Assembly (NCBI GenBank): GCA_951640165.1
Contig: OX621255.1
Coordinates: 8,680,001-8,744,000, forward strand
DNA from: Pseudoips prasinana
Lineage: Eukaryota > Arthropoda > Insecta > Lepidoptera > Nolidae
Direction of reading: 5' to 3'
DNA: 64,000 nucleotides
Both the position numbers and the translations under genes were made by a program. This document shows positions 30,859 through 43,099 of this stretch, piece after piece. Below the pieces are notes generated by a model. It had not been told where the DNA came from. It ran no database searches and saw nothing but the letters and a program-made list of their open reading frames with translations. Within the stretch, counting starts at the first letter, position 1; the number at the start of each line of letters is the position of its first letter.

Positions 30859-31500
30859 AACGTAGTTATATAAATGAATATCTAACTACAAATAACCCAA
30901 ACCAATTCACACGTTCCTTTATATACACAGAAAATGTGACGGACACAGACGAGTAAATCTAATTCACACATCTAACTTTCATACACATGTGACGTCACAG
31001 TCACAAGGAACACTCTCCCGTCAGCGCTCGCGCGTGACTACACGATCTCTTCATAGGGTTGCCAGCTACAAATACCATTCCTGGCAATTAAATCTTCCCC
31101 ACAAACTTATAATGTTATTAACCTTTACGCTGTATTAAACCTTAATTTTAGCACACTAGTTTATCCGGTGCGACTAAATAAATGTAAATAATGTAATATA
31201 TGAAATAAATGTTGTAGAATACGGAAATTAAGACCTAAGTCAAGCACTCAATAAACGCGTTCCTGGCAGGTCGTAACAAATGGACCACTTATATTTAAAT
31301 TAGCGTTGAATTAACGATAAAAGTATTTTTATTATACTAATAAATAATGATCACTAAAACACTAAATTATTATGTAAACTGACCACAATTTCTTTTCCTC
31401 TAAATTGATGTTTATTTTCTTGACTAGCCCTGAACAACTCACAGACGTGGGGATCTCATAATTTCAACGGCCAGACATTGGCCTAATTAAAAGGCATTGA
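30859..31500. other. Unannotated stretch
   Basis: A perfect TGACGTCA (a cyclic-AMP-response-like palindrome) lies near 30990 within 'cacatgtgacgtcacagtca'. A GC-richer patch follows to 31060. No gene is visible nearby. Confidence 0.35.
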
Positions 31501-31715
31501 ATCATGATCATGTCAGCTGAAAGACGTCCACTGCTGAACATAGGTAACCCCCAAGGATTTACACAATGGCGGGTCATACGCTCGCTGCCCGCATCCGTCG
31601 GCCCTTGTGGGGGGACTACCCACGCTGCGTCTTCCGGTTCGTGCTCGATATTAAAGAGCCTTTCTTCCCCAGCAGTTGTCGCTTCAACAAGCTCATGTAG
31701 CGAATGGGATAGTAT
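31501..31715 (-). mobile_element. RTE-like LINE 3' end
   Basis: 'tcagctgaaagacgtccact' followed by 'gctgaacataggtaaccccc' is the common lepidopteran LINE end in reverse, also seen at 44183, 45745, 47905, 56888 and 61986. Coding content is too decayed to read. Confidence 0.55.
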
Positions 31716-32445
31716 ATAATTAAAAAATTGTTACTGTACAATGTATGCATGTTATAGCCTAATTACATTTATTCGCCTATTAAAGACGAGATAATGCAAA
31801 ATTTGCCAGAATAACGGTATGAATTTCATTTATAGTGGTGATATTTTTATTGTCAAATGGATTTGGGAGAAAAACTGCATCCATTTTCGAACATCTAAAT
31901 AAAAATGAGGATACCTTACTTTTTAACACACTTATAGGTACAATAACTGAATTACGTGTTGTTAAAAGTGATTACTTTGAGTATCTCTATGGAGATCCAT
32001 CGTGTCTGCGTCACAGTAGCGTGACAATTTATACGTAGTTTTTCTAAGCACTTGCAATTGGAACTTGATAATGCAACCCATTACTGTTCGATTGCAGGGC
32101 TTCAGTTTCCCCTCACATTGAAAGAGCAAAGGCGATACAATGCTGGCTATAGCGTCCACAATGCTGGCATAGTGCAGATTGGTAGACTTCATATGCTATC
32201 GAGGACATTTTTTGAGAACTCTCAGGCATGCAGGTTTCCTCATGATAATTTCCCTCTAAGATAGATATAATAAGTTTAATACGCACATGAATTTGATAAG
32301 TCAGTAGGGTGCGCCTTGGGTTTGAACTCAAGACAACTGATTCAACAGTCCTACGATCTAGCTACTTGGGTGTCTTGACTCAACTTCACTTGGAACTTAA
32401 CAACATCAAAAAAAAAATTGAAAACTAATTAATTCTTATTCTTTA
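31716..32445. other. Unannotated stretch
   Basis: Overlapping 67-76-codon frames on both strands (31835-32331) have no recognisable family. The patch at 32295-32365 resembles a reversed, decayed tRNA-like head ('gggtttgaactcaagacaa'). Confidence 0.35.
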
Positions 32446-32776
32446 CTAGCTGTGCCCCGCGGTTTCACCCGCGTTAAACTTTATAAATTATCATAGCTTG
32501 GTACCGTAGGTGGCACCCGTAGGTGATAGCGTGATAATAAGTAGCCTATATGTTGACACGAACTCTTAGTAATATTCATGCAAAATTTGAAGTAAATCCA
32601 TGCAGTACTTTTGAGTTTAGCCCGGACATACATACAGACAAACAGATAAACAGACAAAAATTCTAAAAACTATATTTTTTCTTCGATATCGACTGTTGAT
32701 CACGCCCCAAGTATCCTCTTAAAAAAATATTCAATGTACAGTTTTGACTTTCCTACGATTTTATTATATGTATAGA
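32446..32776 (-). mobile_element. Lep1-like Helitron
   Basis: The minus-strand 5' end is 'tctatacatataataaaatc' (from 32776) and the 3' end 'cgcggggcacagctag' finishes at CTAG 32446-32449. A 'cgcgggtgaaaccgcg' hairpin sits just before it. About 331 bp, noncoding, with 'ctgtttatctgtttgtctgt' inside. Confidence 0.75.
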
Positions 32777-33467
32777 TTGTACACAAAAATTAAACATTTT
32801 ATACATGTGTATTTGTAAATTAATGTACAAGGGCGCTCTTAACTCATTGATGAGTTTTCTTCCAGCAAACCACTGACAGAGGGAGATTTGTAGAAGAAGG
32901 GTAAAAACAGTGTACAACATCAAAAGAAAAATAAAATTAAGTGATGCTAATTGCTACTACCAACTGGTAGAAATTAATTATATTGATTTATTCGTATGTT
33001 CACAGAACTTTGGTATTATTATGTAATGACGACTGATAAACTTACCCTCCCTTTATTACAAAACGTAGTAGTTGGTAACACAAACATTGATTCATAGTTA
33101 GACTATGGTTTAAGTGTCCTAATTGGTTGGTTTGAATAAATACGAGAATTTAGATTACTTTAAACTCCGTTTTCGATAAAATGTCGCTCAAGTGAGAACT
33201 TATTGGATTCGTGTTAATCTTTTCAATACATACATATATAATATATTTCGTTGCATAAATGTTTATTTTTATTAAATTAATAAATTAAGTAATTTATACT
33301 AGGTTATTTTATAATCAATATTTTATTATATAAGTGATGTGTAAAAAAAACTATCAATATTTAGGTTACATGACAACATATTATTTCTTCGGTACGGTTT
33401 TAACCTTGATTTGATTTAAAAGACGAACTTCAGTTAAAGATTATTCATAATTAGACATTGATTTGAC
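32777..33467. other. AT-rich stretch
   Basis: Nothing recognised. Confidence 0.45.
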
Positions 33468-33663
33468 TGCACGTGTGGCGCAGCGGCTTAGACAGTCGCC
33501 TCGCCGCTTCGTGTCGCCGGTTCGAGTCCCGCGCCGGACAACTATTTGTGTGACCCATAAATAGTTATTCTGAGTTTGGATGTAATTTGTGTCCGTCTAT
33601 TATATGTTTGTAAAGTACCCCGCGACACAGGGATGAAATTGCCTAATGCAATTTAAAAATAAA
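33468..33663 (+). mobile_element. SINE family A, near full length
   Basis: The best uninterrupted copy: 'tgcacgtgtggcgcagcgg', box B 'ccggttcgagtcccgc', body 'gtgtgacccataaatagtta', 'gtaaagtaccccgcgacaca', and an A-rich tail. It serves as the reference for the interrupted copies. Confidence 0.9.
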
Positions 33664-34246
33664 CCGGTCCGGTTTATGTTTAATTTAAAATAAATAAAAA
33701 ATAAATGTGCATATCATTATCACTTATCACTATTTTAGACTATGAATTAGATTAAGATTTGTTTAATTTCCCCGCCGTTTCAGCTAAGTTGCATTAATCG
33801 TATTCATCCCGAGACCATGATCAATACAATGTCGTACGATAATCAATTATAAATACCGTTAAATTATATACTTGTATATTATTCTGCAGATAAAAAGCTT
33901 GTACCTATTGTTGAACGGGCCACAGATTTTACAGAATAATACGAGTCCTAATTTACGAGTAAGGAATTTATAAATAATGAACTAGCAACCCTATTCCATG
34001 ATACATTTCTTCATTGTATACGGAATGCAGACACATTCCACATTTCATACAATAACACATTTCAGTACTGGAATTGTAATGAGTAGTCTTTCAGGTTACA
34101 TTGTATCGATGAGCGATTCCTCATACCCAATGGTACAAGTACTGATGATATCCCGTTATTTGCGAACTCAAGAATACAGTTCTTATAAGTTGGAAAACAG
34201 TGTCTCTGGCAGCGTGCCTCGCAAATGATTATTTAATAATATTAAT
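33664..34246. other. Unannotated stretch
   Basis: The 76-codon frame at 33998-34228 has no recognisable domain. Confidence 0.4.
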
Positions 34247-34518
34247 AACATCTTGGGACATTATTCACATCTTATGACAAATATTTTCACACCTTGGGGT
34301 AGAACACAGTGCACATTTATTATAATGTAACCATCATTTATAAACTGTATTATGCAAATAAACGATGAATTGATCCCAAACTAAGCAGAACTTGTACTAT
34401 GGAAACCAGATAACTGATATAAGTACTGGATATAGTTACTACTTTTCTTTTTGTAAATCATACTTAGACCTGCGGCGTGACAGGCAAGCATTTACCAACC
34501 ACGCCAACAGGGCCGTCA
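34247..34518 (-). mobile_element. SINE family C with insert and deletion
   Basis: 'catcttgggacattattcac' is separated from 'ttgatcccaaactaagcaga' by about 100 bp of unrelated sequence. The middle of the SINE, including box B, is deleted between 'ttgtaaatcatacttaga' and 'cctgcggcgtgac'. The head end 'aaccacgccaacagggcc' is kept. Confidence 0.7.
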
Positions 34519-34860
34519 ATTGAATTCAATAGTAAGTAAGTAAGTAAGCATTTATTTGCATAAACATTGTGTACACATACAAAAAATATTATTGCATGCA
34601 AGATGTAGTAGACATTATTATGTTCAGACATGTTTGCTATACAATAGCGTGCAAATGTGTTATAATAATATTAAAGGTTTTCAATTTAAGAATTATTATT
34701 TGGAAAATCTAAAAATTACATTACACAAAAAAATCTATTCAATAATAAATATATCATAAAATTAAAAATAATATGTCAAAAATAATATGTCAAAAAATAA
34801 AATACCAGTAAAATAAATGTCAAAAAATTATAAAAAGTTGATTAAATGTCAGGTTAGAAC
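34519..34860. repeat. (AGTA)n and AT-rich short tandem repeats
   Basis: 'agtaagtaagtaagtaagca' followed by 'tttatttgcataaac' looks like a reversed LINE tail. At 34770-34830, 'aaaataatatgtca' and 'aaataaatgtca' units are repeated several times. Confidence 0.4.
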
Positions 34861-35560
34861 TTATCAACTAGAAAATCTGATGTATTATAGTAGGTGATTT
34901 CAATGGGTTTATAACCTATTCAGTCTCAACTTTATAACAGATATGTTTATGGGGGTTTACTTAGTGGTGCCAATGTCAATTGACATAATAATATAGAAAC
35001 CATAGGTTTACAACTGACAATAAAAAAATCGTATGAAAATTGTTTAATTTCCGTTGAATTAATAATATAGATCTCTATATTAAGCCTTATGGCTAGTTGC
35101 AATTATTATGTCAACTTACAATAAATATTATGTTTATTATGACAGACGCTAGGAATGCATTCTTACAGCGGCCGAACTTTAAGCATCATTAACTTTCAAA
35201 TTACTGTTTCACGCGATTAGCGGATTTCCTAGTTTCCGATTCATTTCACCTTGATCACTTTCCTTCCATAAATCCATCATTACTATGTCAGCACTAACTT
35301 TGCTTCGCACACACGAAGAAACCATTATGAGTCTTAGAATTTGAACCCTTATTTTGGAATCATATCGATGTTATCCCCCCTCCAATCTTTAATCAGATGA
35401 TAGCCAGGATAACTGAGCGGTGAGGCTCAGGCATGTCCCGGAGAATCGCTTTAACTATTTTGGATCCCGCAACGAATTTAATCAGAAACAAACAAGGAGG
35501 AGTTAGAAACAGTTAGTAAATAACGTTCTTAAACTTGAAACTTAAACCTACCCTCTCATC
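34861..35560. other. Unannotated stretch
   Basis: Nothing recognised. Confidence 0.4.
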
Positions 35561-35834
35561 ATGGGCCTGTTGGCGTGGTTGGCATACGCTTGCTTTTCAC
35601 GCCAGACCTCGTGGGTTCGATTCCCACCCAGGACATATATTTGTGTGCATGAACAGCATGTTTGTCCTGTGTCTGGGTGTAATTATCTATATAAGTAGGT
35701 ATATACTTACAAAAGAAAAGTAACTAGTATGTATATGTAGTACCTATATCAGTTATCTGGTTTCCATAGTACAAGCTCTGCTTAGTTTGGGATCAGATGG
35801 CCGTGTCTAAATAATGTTCCAGGATATTATTATT
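35561..35834 (+). mobile_element. SINE family C, full length
   Basis: The reference copy: tRNA-like head 'ttggcgtggttggcatacgc', box B 'gtgggttcgattcccaccc', 'aggacatatatttgtgtgca', 'tatcagttatctggtttcca', 'gcttagtttgggatcagatg', and the end 'ccaggatattattatt'. Confidence 0.9.
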
Positions 35835-37145
35835 ATCTACCTCAGTAACGGCACTCACCACCCGAGTTTCGAACCCCAAAAGTCTAGCCCTCCGGCGGGT
35901 TAAGCAGTTTTTAGTTTTATTTGCTAGACGGATTAATATACTCGTTTCTTCTGTCCGGTGTAACATTGAAAACTACGCTAAACTTAATGCTGATATACCA
36001 TTTGAAAGCTTGGATACGATTTTGAGTGTACTTTGTACCGCTTAACTGATTTCAAATCGATCAAAGGTTGGCACAAATGATCAAGTTTATATAAGCCAAC
36101 GATAAACCTTTTTTAAATATACGACCATAGACTATAAATATATTTTTTTATTATATCCACCTCATACGTAATCGGCAACTCCGATCATTAAAATATGTTA
36201 TAACATATAATAAGCGTAAAATGAAGATTATTAATATTGCGTAATCGATTTAAAAGCAACTATCGGTATATAAATATTAAGAACGACTATTGATACGTAG
36301 AGAAATACTGAATACGTTTACTGTGTTACTACGATATTCTAACATAAATTTGTTTGTTTCTGCATGAATACTGTATTCTTTCTCTCTTTCTCTCATAGCC
36401 CGTTACGTTTCGTATATCTAATTACTTCCGTCGTGTGGCCTAAAGCAAACTCGATTTTTTTTATCCCATACATCAGTTTATTTTTTTTTTCAGTCAAGAC
36501 CACGATGCGACGCATAAGAAAAAAAAGTGTGCTAACTTCGACAGGTAATCTCAGTTATATAACAATTAAAACCAGCAAAATAAAATGGGGTTCACAATAA
36601 GACGAAAACATCGAAACCTGATATGAACGTAAATAATACCTACAATTTAATATTTACATAGTCTTTTATTTAACGCTTACAAACATGTCGAGATATTTAT
36701 ATAACACGTAATTATCGATTGCTTTCACATTGAAAGTGCCGAAGCGAGAACCATAAAGTATCGAAAAACAAAGAGCGGTTATTTGTAAGAGTCGATAATT
36801 AATCGATTCTGAGCTTTATGTCCTTAGAATCGAGTAATCGTTTTAGGAAGGCTTGGGCGTTAAATTGAAGTGTAGGAAAGCTGTTGACCATCCTAGTTAT
36901 AATGTTCAATATAAAATAGGTATCAGCTTTATAGTCTTATTCGGCTGTAAGTGTAAGTTCAAAATGCATGTGATGCTAATTAGTTATCACAAAAAAAAAA
37001 CTGAACCAGAAATGTTCAACAGAACTGATGTTAGGTGTAATTTACGAAAAATATCATTAAAAAAATCTATCTCGAAAACTACGTAGATACTAGTAGATAC
37101 TCCTCAACATAAAGTATCTAAATGTTGCGTTTGAACGTCAACTCC
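35835..37145. other. Long unannotated stretch
   Basis: Frames at 36364-36600 and 36853-37086 (77-78 codons) show no domain. Confidence 0.4.
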
Positions 37146-37274
37146 TCGGCCAGCCTGTATAAGCTATGTTCCTTCAAAGTTTCATCAAAAGATATATGGT
37201 AGTTCTTGCGTGAAAGAGTAACAAACATCCATCGACCATACTCACAAACTGTCGCATTTATATTATCTGTAGGA
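37146..37274 (-). mobile_element. Lep1-like Helitron, 3'-truncated
   Basis: The minus-strand 5' end is 'cagataatataaatgcgaca', then 'ttgatgaaactttgaaggaa'. The hairpin and CTAG end are missing. It resembles 19248-19425. Confidence 0.6.
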
Positions 37275-38697
37275 CACTAATAAGTCTAATAATACTAACA
37301 GTAATAATACTTATACCCAAACACAACGAAAGTATTAATAACTTTGAGAATTCTCGAATAAATAAATATTCGATATTTGATTTGATATTTGATACTGGTT
37401 TGCTAGATCCAAGTTGAGATAAACTGCTAGATAGCTAAAATACGTATCACATTTATTTTAATTAGACCGAAATATAGATTTGTAAGTAACATCTGATCAG
37501 AACATAATATAATTTAATTATTTACCACGTAATTTAATGAAAATACAAACCTCTATTTTTTTAAACCAGTCATAAAAAATATCTGATACAATGACATTAA
37601 AATGAATGCGATTAAAATTGCGTAACCAAATCAAAGCCAGTTTTGGTGCCGATCGCCATTAAATCGAACGCCCCACTACGTTCCAATTTTAAAACTATGT
37701 AAACAAATTGGAGTGGCCAGTGTTAGTGACGACTAGTGTTGTGGCCAGTTCCGTGTGGAGCGGAAGCGAGTTGGGTGCGATTGTGCATCAGCTTTCATTT
37801 CTGTGAAGCCTCGGGCAAAAAGTTGTGGGACGACCCGTCGTCGTGGCAGGTCGAGCACTCGAGACGTGTTGTGTGAGCGGGTTCCCAATGTCCTCACACG
37901 ATATGAAAGTTACTTAACTGGGTACTTTTTTGGCCCATCTCAGGTCTACAACTGACTGGTCTCATTTAATGAGAATTACGATTTCTAATGCAGATCAGTG
38001 TGACTTTATCGTAGCTTTGAAAGCTTGCCATAATAATGTAACTTTGATTTTTAAATATGTAAAAAAGAATTTAATCAACACACATTATTTATGTAACACC
38101 AACTTAACTCCGTACATACATGCAAGGTGTAACATAAATAGTAAAAGGAATTTAAGGGGCACCATCTACCCATAAAACTAACTAATGAAAGAAAACCAGT
38201 TTGTTAAATATACACATATTTTGGTATGGACATAAATAGTCTGCGAATCTTAAGCAGCTTATTTTGTCAATGAAAGTGAACCTCCTGTAGAATATCAACT
38301 TGCAAAGAGCAAAAATTTCATCCTATCGGTTCTCTTTCATGTGGAAAATGAGCTCCTGAAGTTGTATCTAATATTTATGTAATAGCTAGTACCTATACAT
38401 AGCGATGTATACGAGGAGTAACACAAATTTGCAAGTTAAGAACTTCTATAAACATACGTCTTCTTATGCAAGTACTAAGTGCTATCAACCACACAATCTC
38501 ATCTACCTCATGATAAGTCCGGCACGCAAACAATAATCACGAGAAATTTTAAAACTTAGTCTAGTCCTAGTCTTATAGCCAATTATTATTCTATATCTAC
38601 CTCACATGGTGTCACCAATTGTACAGTTCCGAAAGAATGACGAAACTCATGAAACATATGAATAAATCAATTATTAGAAAAAATATCACTGTATAGT
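37275..38697. other. Unannotated stretch with a GC-rich patch
   Basis: 37690-37930 is much richer in G, C and CpG than its surroundings ('gttgtgggacgacccgtcgt'). It could be a promoter or untranslated first exon, but no linked coding exon is visible. Confidence 0.25.
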
Positions 38698-38800
38698 CAG
38701 AGGTATGCAAGGATCGTGACAAATGGAAGTCCGTTGTCTCTGCCTACCCCTCTGGGAAACAGGCGTGAGTCTATGTATGTATGTATGTATACTCAGCTAA
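38698..38800 (+). mobile_element. RTE-type LINE 3' end, truncated
   Basis: Encodes [25 protein letters not shown] with one altered codon, then (TGTA)n. The same end is at 42642-42749, 56530-56822 and (minus) 40966-41150. Flanking 'gtatagtcag' and 'gtatactcag' may be a target duplication with one mismatch. Confidence 0.7.
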
Positions 38801-39666
38801 ATCGCGATATGGTTTCGTTCACCCAAAATAGTATCTTGCAATTAAATAATTGAGTAAATGGTCATTTAGAAATCTGAGATTTTTATTGGTCCTTCGAGCC
38901 TAATAAAGTTACTTAGATGGAAATTTGTTTTTTTTTTGTGATGTCGTGTTACAATGGCAACACGCCTAGGAAAAGTGAAAGGGTGCGGATTCACCGGCGA
39001 AGCCCAGCTTATAGCATCGCCGCGGCGGCTTTTGATCGCACGCGCCTACAATTATATAACACTGGCCATAAATACACCTGTCCAAAATAATTAGCAACAA
39101 TTTTAAATTTGGAACTGCTTTTTTTTTGTTACTGGCTGTTGATGTCGCATGTCTGTTTTAATTAATTTTGATTATTGTTTGTTTAAAAACATCTTTAGTA
39201 ATTAATGATGGTGTAACGTGCATATAACAATCATTGAAGACATTGCGTGATAGATCATTTGGATAATACTTAGGTAATGATGATTTTCTTACACGTGAAG
39301 ATTGCCTCATACAAAAGATCTTGTGATTAGCTAAATTTTTTATTAAATGTAGAGGCCATTGTTTATGATGGGATATCTTATTAAATTGCCTTGTAAGTAA
39401 AAGTATGGTCCAGGGTTAATAATTGAAGGCCGTGTAATATGTTTGAGGGATTTTACAGGCTATGATTAAACTGATAAGTAGTGAAAAAATTTCACACACT
39501 AAAAGAGGAGACTACAAATAAAATTACCACTGAAATATTTATGTAGACAAAGTCAAGAGCATCAATATGTACAATATGGGTATAATTAATAAGTATAGAT
39601 ATGATAATGTACAAATGCGATCTGTCTCAATGGAGTCTCCCTATTTGCGTGGGGTTTTTTATAAGC
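38801..39666. other. Unannotated stretch
   Basis: A GC-rich patch at 38960-39050 ('gcatcgccgcggcggctttt') is of unknown nature. Confidence 0.35.
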
Positions 39667-39785
39667 TGCCTCGATGATCTAGCGATAGCGTATTCAACCG
39701 CAGATAATGAGGTACTGGGTTCAAATCCCGGGTCAGGATTAACGAGATTATGGGTATTTTTCCGTAAAGAAATTTCTCAGCATTA
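39667..39785 (+). mobile_element. SINE family D, head
   Basis: 'gcctcgatgatctagcgata' with box B 'ctgggttcaaatcccgg', then a short body. Orientation opposite to 24456-24792. Confidence 0.65.
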
Positions 39786-40540
39786 GTCCGAAGTAACGAG
39801 ATCATTAAGCCCGTATGAGACCATTCCGAAAGCATTCGGTATCGATTAAAACAGAATATTCAATCGATTCACAAACAATGGAGAAATCGGGCAACATATT
39901 GCTATAAAGGAGAATTGCGATATTAATGGTATATTATACAGGTATCTACAGCTTATGTTTGGGTTAATCGGACGTACACAATCCGATTGTGGATCGGTAT
40001 TGAGCGATTTGACCAATATTTATTCATTTATTTATGAATACATCCATAGTTTATATCAATATTGTATATCTAGGCTAAGTCTCACTGCGATTTTTTTTCA
40101 TATACAAAACACCCTAAAATCGAGTTCAAAACCTTTTTTGATAAAAACAAATCTACTTCCCCAATCATGTGATTACATAATTTACAGCGGCCAAGAACGG
40201 AAATAATCAAAATTACCTACACTTATGATGAACATCATAACACCATATATTCTAGATAAATATAGGGGGAACTCCGCCAAAACATTCAATTAAAATAAAC
40301 TTTAAACGTCAAGTATCAAGATTAGATAAATTACTAAATTGACCTTGGATATAAATGAGTAGTAATTTAACAATTGTTAAGGAAATTAAAACTTGAGTTT
40401 TTGTGGTAATTCGTTTAATTGAGGATATAATGTCTTGTCTAGATTATGTTTCAATTTGAGTCAGTTGCATTCGATGTGAAGCACCTTTTGGCGTTTGGGG
40501 AAGAGACCGGCTAGTTCAGAAGTAAATAATCATAATACCT
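39786..40540. other. AT-rich stretch
   Basis: Nothing recognised. The 83-codon frame at 39955-40206 has no family. Confidence 0.4.
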
Positions 40541-40735
40541 AAATATCCGAGACATATCACACAACGCCATCTAGCTGAAATAAGAAATACTTGTATTATA
40601 GATACTGGAGAACCGATAGAAATGCATACATTTCACCAAAAAGACCCAGACAAAGACAGGTAAACATCTTCATGAACATAAATATTTGTCTTGTACGGGG
40701 ATCCGCAACCTTAATCAGAATCCTAGGTGACTACC
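40541..40735 (-). mobile_element. SINE family C, strongly diverged
   Basis: 'cacacaacgccatctagctg', 'gatactggagaaccgata', 'cccagacaaagacagg' and 'catgaacataaatatttgtc' follow the family C order in reverse. The head is barely recognisable. Confidence 0.5.
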
Positions 40736-40739
40736 AACT

Positions 40740-40858
40740 GAGTCAAGGCGGTTAAGCCACTTTTGTGGACGGTCACCCGTCTAAGGACTTAACGCGAGCT
40801 TAGAAGCTTAATCTCACCGATCGCTCAGATACCAGTGAGAGTGCCAAAGGGTCAGTTC
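40740..40858 (-). mobile_element. 5S rRNA-like SINE, head half
   Basis: The minus-strand 'ctgagcgatcggtgagatta' and 'ccttagacgggtgaccgtcc' match 5S rRNA around boxes A and C. The tail is missing; a SINE C relic adjoins it. Confidence 0.65.
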
Positions 40859-40965
40859 AAACCGAGAAGAAATATGCGGAAAATTCTATAAAAATCAACA
40901 TATTCGATCAACATATATAAAACTATATTCAACAATTTTCTGCTTTATATACTTACGTTCATTTA

Positions 40966-41150
40966 ATCGCACATGTTTCTTAGAGGGGTAGGCAGAGACA
41001 ACGGATTTCCAATTGTCACGATCTTTGCATACCTCTTTTATTGTCATTACATTCTTTATACATGCTCGCCGGCTTCGGGTATTGCTGACCTGGCCTTTCT
41101 TGAGAGCATCACCAAATTGGTCAGATTTTTTTTTGTTTCCTACGTTAGAC
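40966..41150 (-). pseudogene. RTE-type LINE C-terminal remnant
   Basis: The minus strand reads S-D-Q-F-G-D-A-L-K-K-G-Q-V, then R-R-A-C, then E-V-C-K-D-R-D-N-W-K and S-V-V-S-A-Y-P-S. This matches the better copy at 56542-56799 position by position. Truncated on both sides. Confidence 0.75.
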
Positions 41151-41466
41151 TATGGTAATATGGCCATATATTCAATTGAGTCCGTAAATTGGTCGAGCGT
41201 TTTCCCTCTCGGTCTGAACTGACCCTTACAAGTCTAAAACGGGTTATTTAGGGTTACAGGCTGTCGTCTCTTTAGATATTTACTAAAGGGACGAACTCAA
41301 TTGAAAATAAACCATAGTACCATAGTCCAAGGTAGCAAACAAAAAAAAAATATCAATGTAGAGACACACTTCTGTTACGAATTTATAATAGTGTAAATGA
41401 CTCATCGTTTTAAGTTACAATAAGGTGAATCACTCGTCTTATGTTTCATTTGCGACTGCTTCAATG
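41151..41466. other. Unannotated stretch
   Basis: Nothing recognised. Confidence 0.4.
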
Positions 41467-41870
41467 AATAGACAAAGAGAAATACACATGAAACTTTTTA
41501 ATTTCCAGAGAGTAAAGACAAAAAAAGAGGTAGATATCTTTTGTATTTAAGGGCATTGGATAGGCTGAGTGTGTGCCAAACACATTTTCCTTTTCGTACC
41601 AAAATCGGTAGCATGAATTAAAAATGTAATATAGAATAATAGACAAAAAAAAATACACATGTAACTTTTTAATTTCCAGAGAGTAAAGACAACAAAAGAG
41701 ATAGAATATCTTTGGTTGACTTTAAGGGCATTGGATAGGCTGAAAGTGTGCAAAATATATTTTCCTTTTCTTACCAAAATTGATAACATTAATTAAAAAT
41801 TTAAACAAAAGAATATTTGAGCAATAGATTTGTTCTCTTTAACTTCTAGACAGTAAAAAAAGTTTCTTGT
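41467..41870. repeat. Tandem array, 171-bp unit, about 2.3 copies
   Basis: Units start at 41467 and about 41638 and share 'tttttaatttccagagagta', 'taagggcattggataggctg' and 'ttttccttttc.taccaaaa'. A third partial unit begins near 41810 ('gacagtaaa'). The overlapping minus-strand 65- and 80-codon frames are products of the repeat. Confidence 0.8.
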
Positions 41871-41939
41871 GTAAAGTCTAAAAATAAATGAATGACATGT
41901 TTATATTGTTTTTGTATTATTTTTATACCTTAGACACAT

Positions 41940-42160
41940 TGGTAGGTAAACAGAAATGTCCCAACCACCTGGGGGAATAGCGAGGCAAAGGAGCAGCATG
42001 CCCGCGTTCCCGGGGCTCCCCCCACCAGGTGCAAAGAGAATTCCACGGCAGGTTAGGTTTAGTCAGTGCGAGTCCGACATACCTACCACCTACAGATACT
42101 TTTTGCGGGTGGCACGTGTAGGCAAAAAAAAATATATACGCAGCAATGACACTAATCAAA
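41940..42160. repeat. GC-rich unclassified repeat
   Basis: 'caaccacctgggggaatagc' and 'ggggctccccccaccaggtg' are unlike the neighbours. The piece 'ctttttgcgggtgg' resembles 'ttttttgcgggtga' at 8690. An A-run follows. Probably a mobile-element fragment. Confidence 0.35.
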
Positions 42161-42329
42161 ATTGCATTCTAATTTACAGTCTCACTTAGTTGTAGTCATC
42201 GTCTTGACGCTATCAGAATATCAGCGTTGCAGTAATTATTTACAGTAGCATATACTAAGGTAGGCGCGTTTTCCTAGCTTGTACGGATAGTATTGCATGT
42301 TTCCAAATGAACACAATGTCAATAATAAT

Positions 42330-42581
42330 CAATAATAATATCCTGGGACATTATTCACAAACGGCCATCTGATCCCAAACTAAGCAAAGCCTGTACTATG
42401 GAAACTGGATAACTGATATACTACACATACTACTTTTTTGTAAATACATACTTATATAGATAATTTACACCCATACTCACGACAAACAGACATGTTCATG
42501 CACACAAATATCTGTCCCGGGTGGAAATCGAACCCACCTGCGGCGTGAAAGGCAGCGTATCTACCAACCACGCCAACAGGC
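42330..42581 (-). mobile_element. SINE family C, near full length
   Basis: (AAT)n tail, 'atcctgggacattattcaca', 'cggccatctgatcccaaact', 'ctggataactgatatac', box B region 'ggtggaaatcgaacccac', head end 'aaccacgccaacaggc'. Confidence 0.88.
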
Positions 42582-42641
42582 ATATCTATTAATTATTATT
42601 CCATTTGTCAATTAAATGCTTGGGAAAACATACGATATAAT

Positions 42642-42749
42642 GTCAGTAAACGAGGCGAAAGAGGTGTGCAAGGATCGTGATAAATGGAAGTCCGTTGTCT
42701 CTGCCTACCCCTCTGGGAAACAGGCGTGAGTTTATGTATGTATGTATGT
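42642..42749 (+). mobile_element. Truncated RTE LINE with 17-bp target duplication
   Basis: A 108-bp insert encoding the last codons of the RTE protein ([19 protein letters not shown]) and a (TGTA)n tail. 'aaaacatacgatataat' occurs at 42625-42641 and again, identical, at 42750-42766. The perfect duplication makes this one of the youngest insertions in the window. Confidence 0.9.
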
Positions 42750-42766
42750 AAAACATACGATATAAT

Positions 42767-43099
42767 TATGGAACACAAATAGCACTCTAAGACACGCGCG
42801 GGCGGTTTTTTCTGAGGAATATACCTCTTTGTTTTAAATAGAAACGTGATACTAAGTCAAGGTCGTTCGATATTAAATTCACGATAAATACTTGTACCTA
42901 TAACAATTAGGTATACAGACTGCAACGGCATTGCATTACTTACAACAAAAAATTCAGGTAATACCCAAGAAAAAAAGATGTATTCATACGTATTTGTTGA
43001 ATTATGTTAAGTAAATTACAATATTCTTCTCCGGTCCTCTAAATACCTACATACTATAGACTCGCGCCTGTTTCCTTCCAATTTTTTTTTTCGTTTATT
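42767..43099. other. AT-rich stretch
   Basis: Nothing recognised. Confidence 0.45.

Noticed and set aside
30980..31000. Functional cyclic-AMP-response element
   Set aside because: A perfect TGACGTCA is present, but there is no linked gene or promoter to give it meaning.
33468..33540. tRNA-like sequences with good A and B boxes (also at 6326, 21286, 35561, 24792, 39667)
   Set aside because: Each continues into a repeated SINE body and the cloverleaf is imperfect. They are SINE heads, not tRNA genes.
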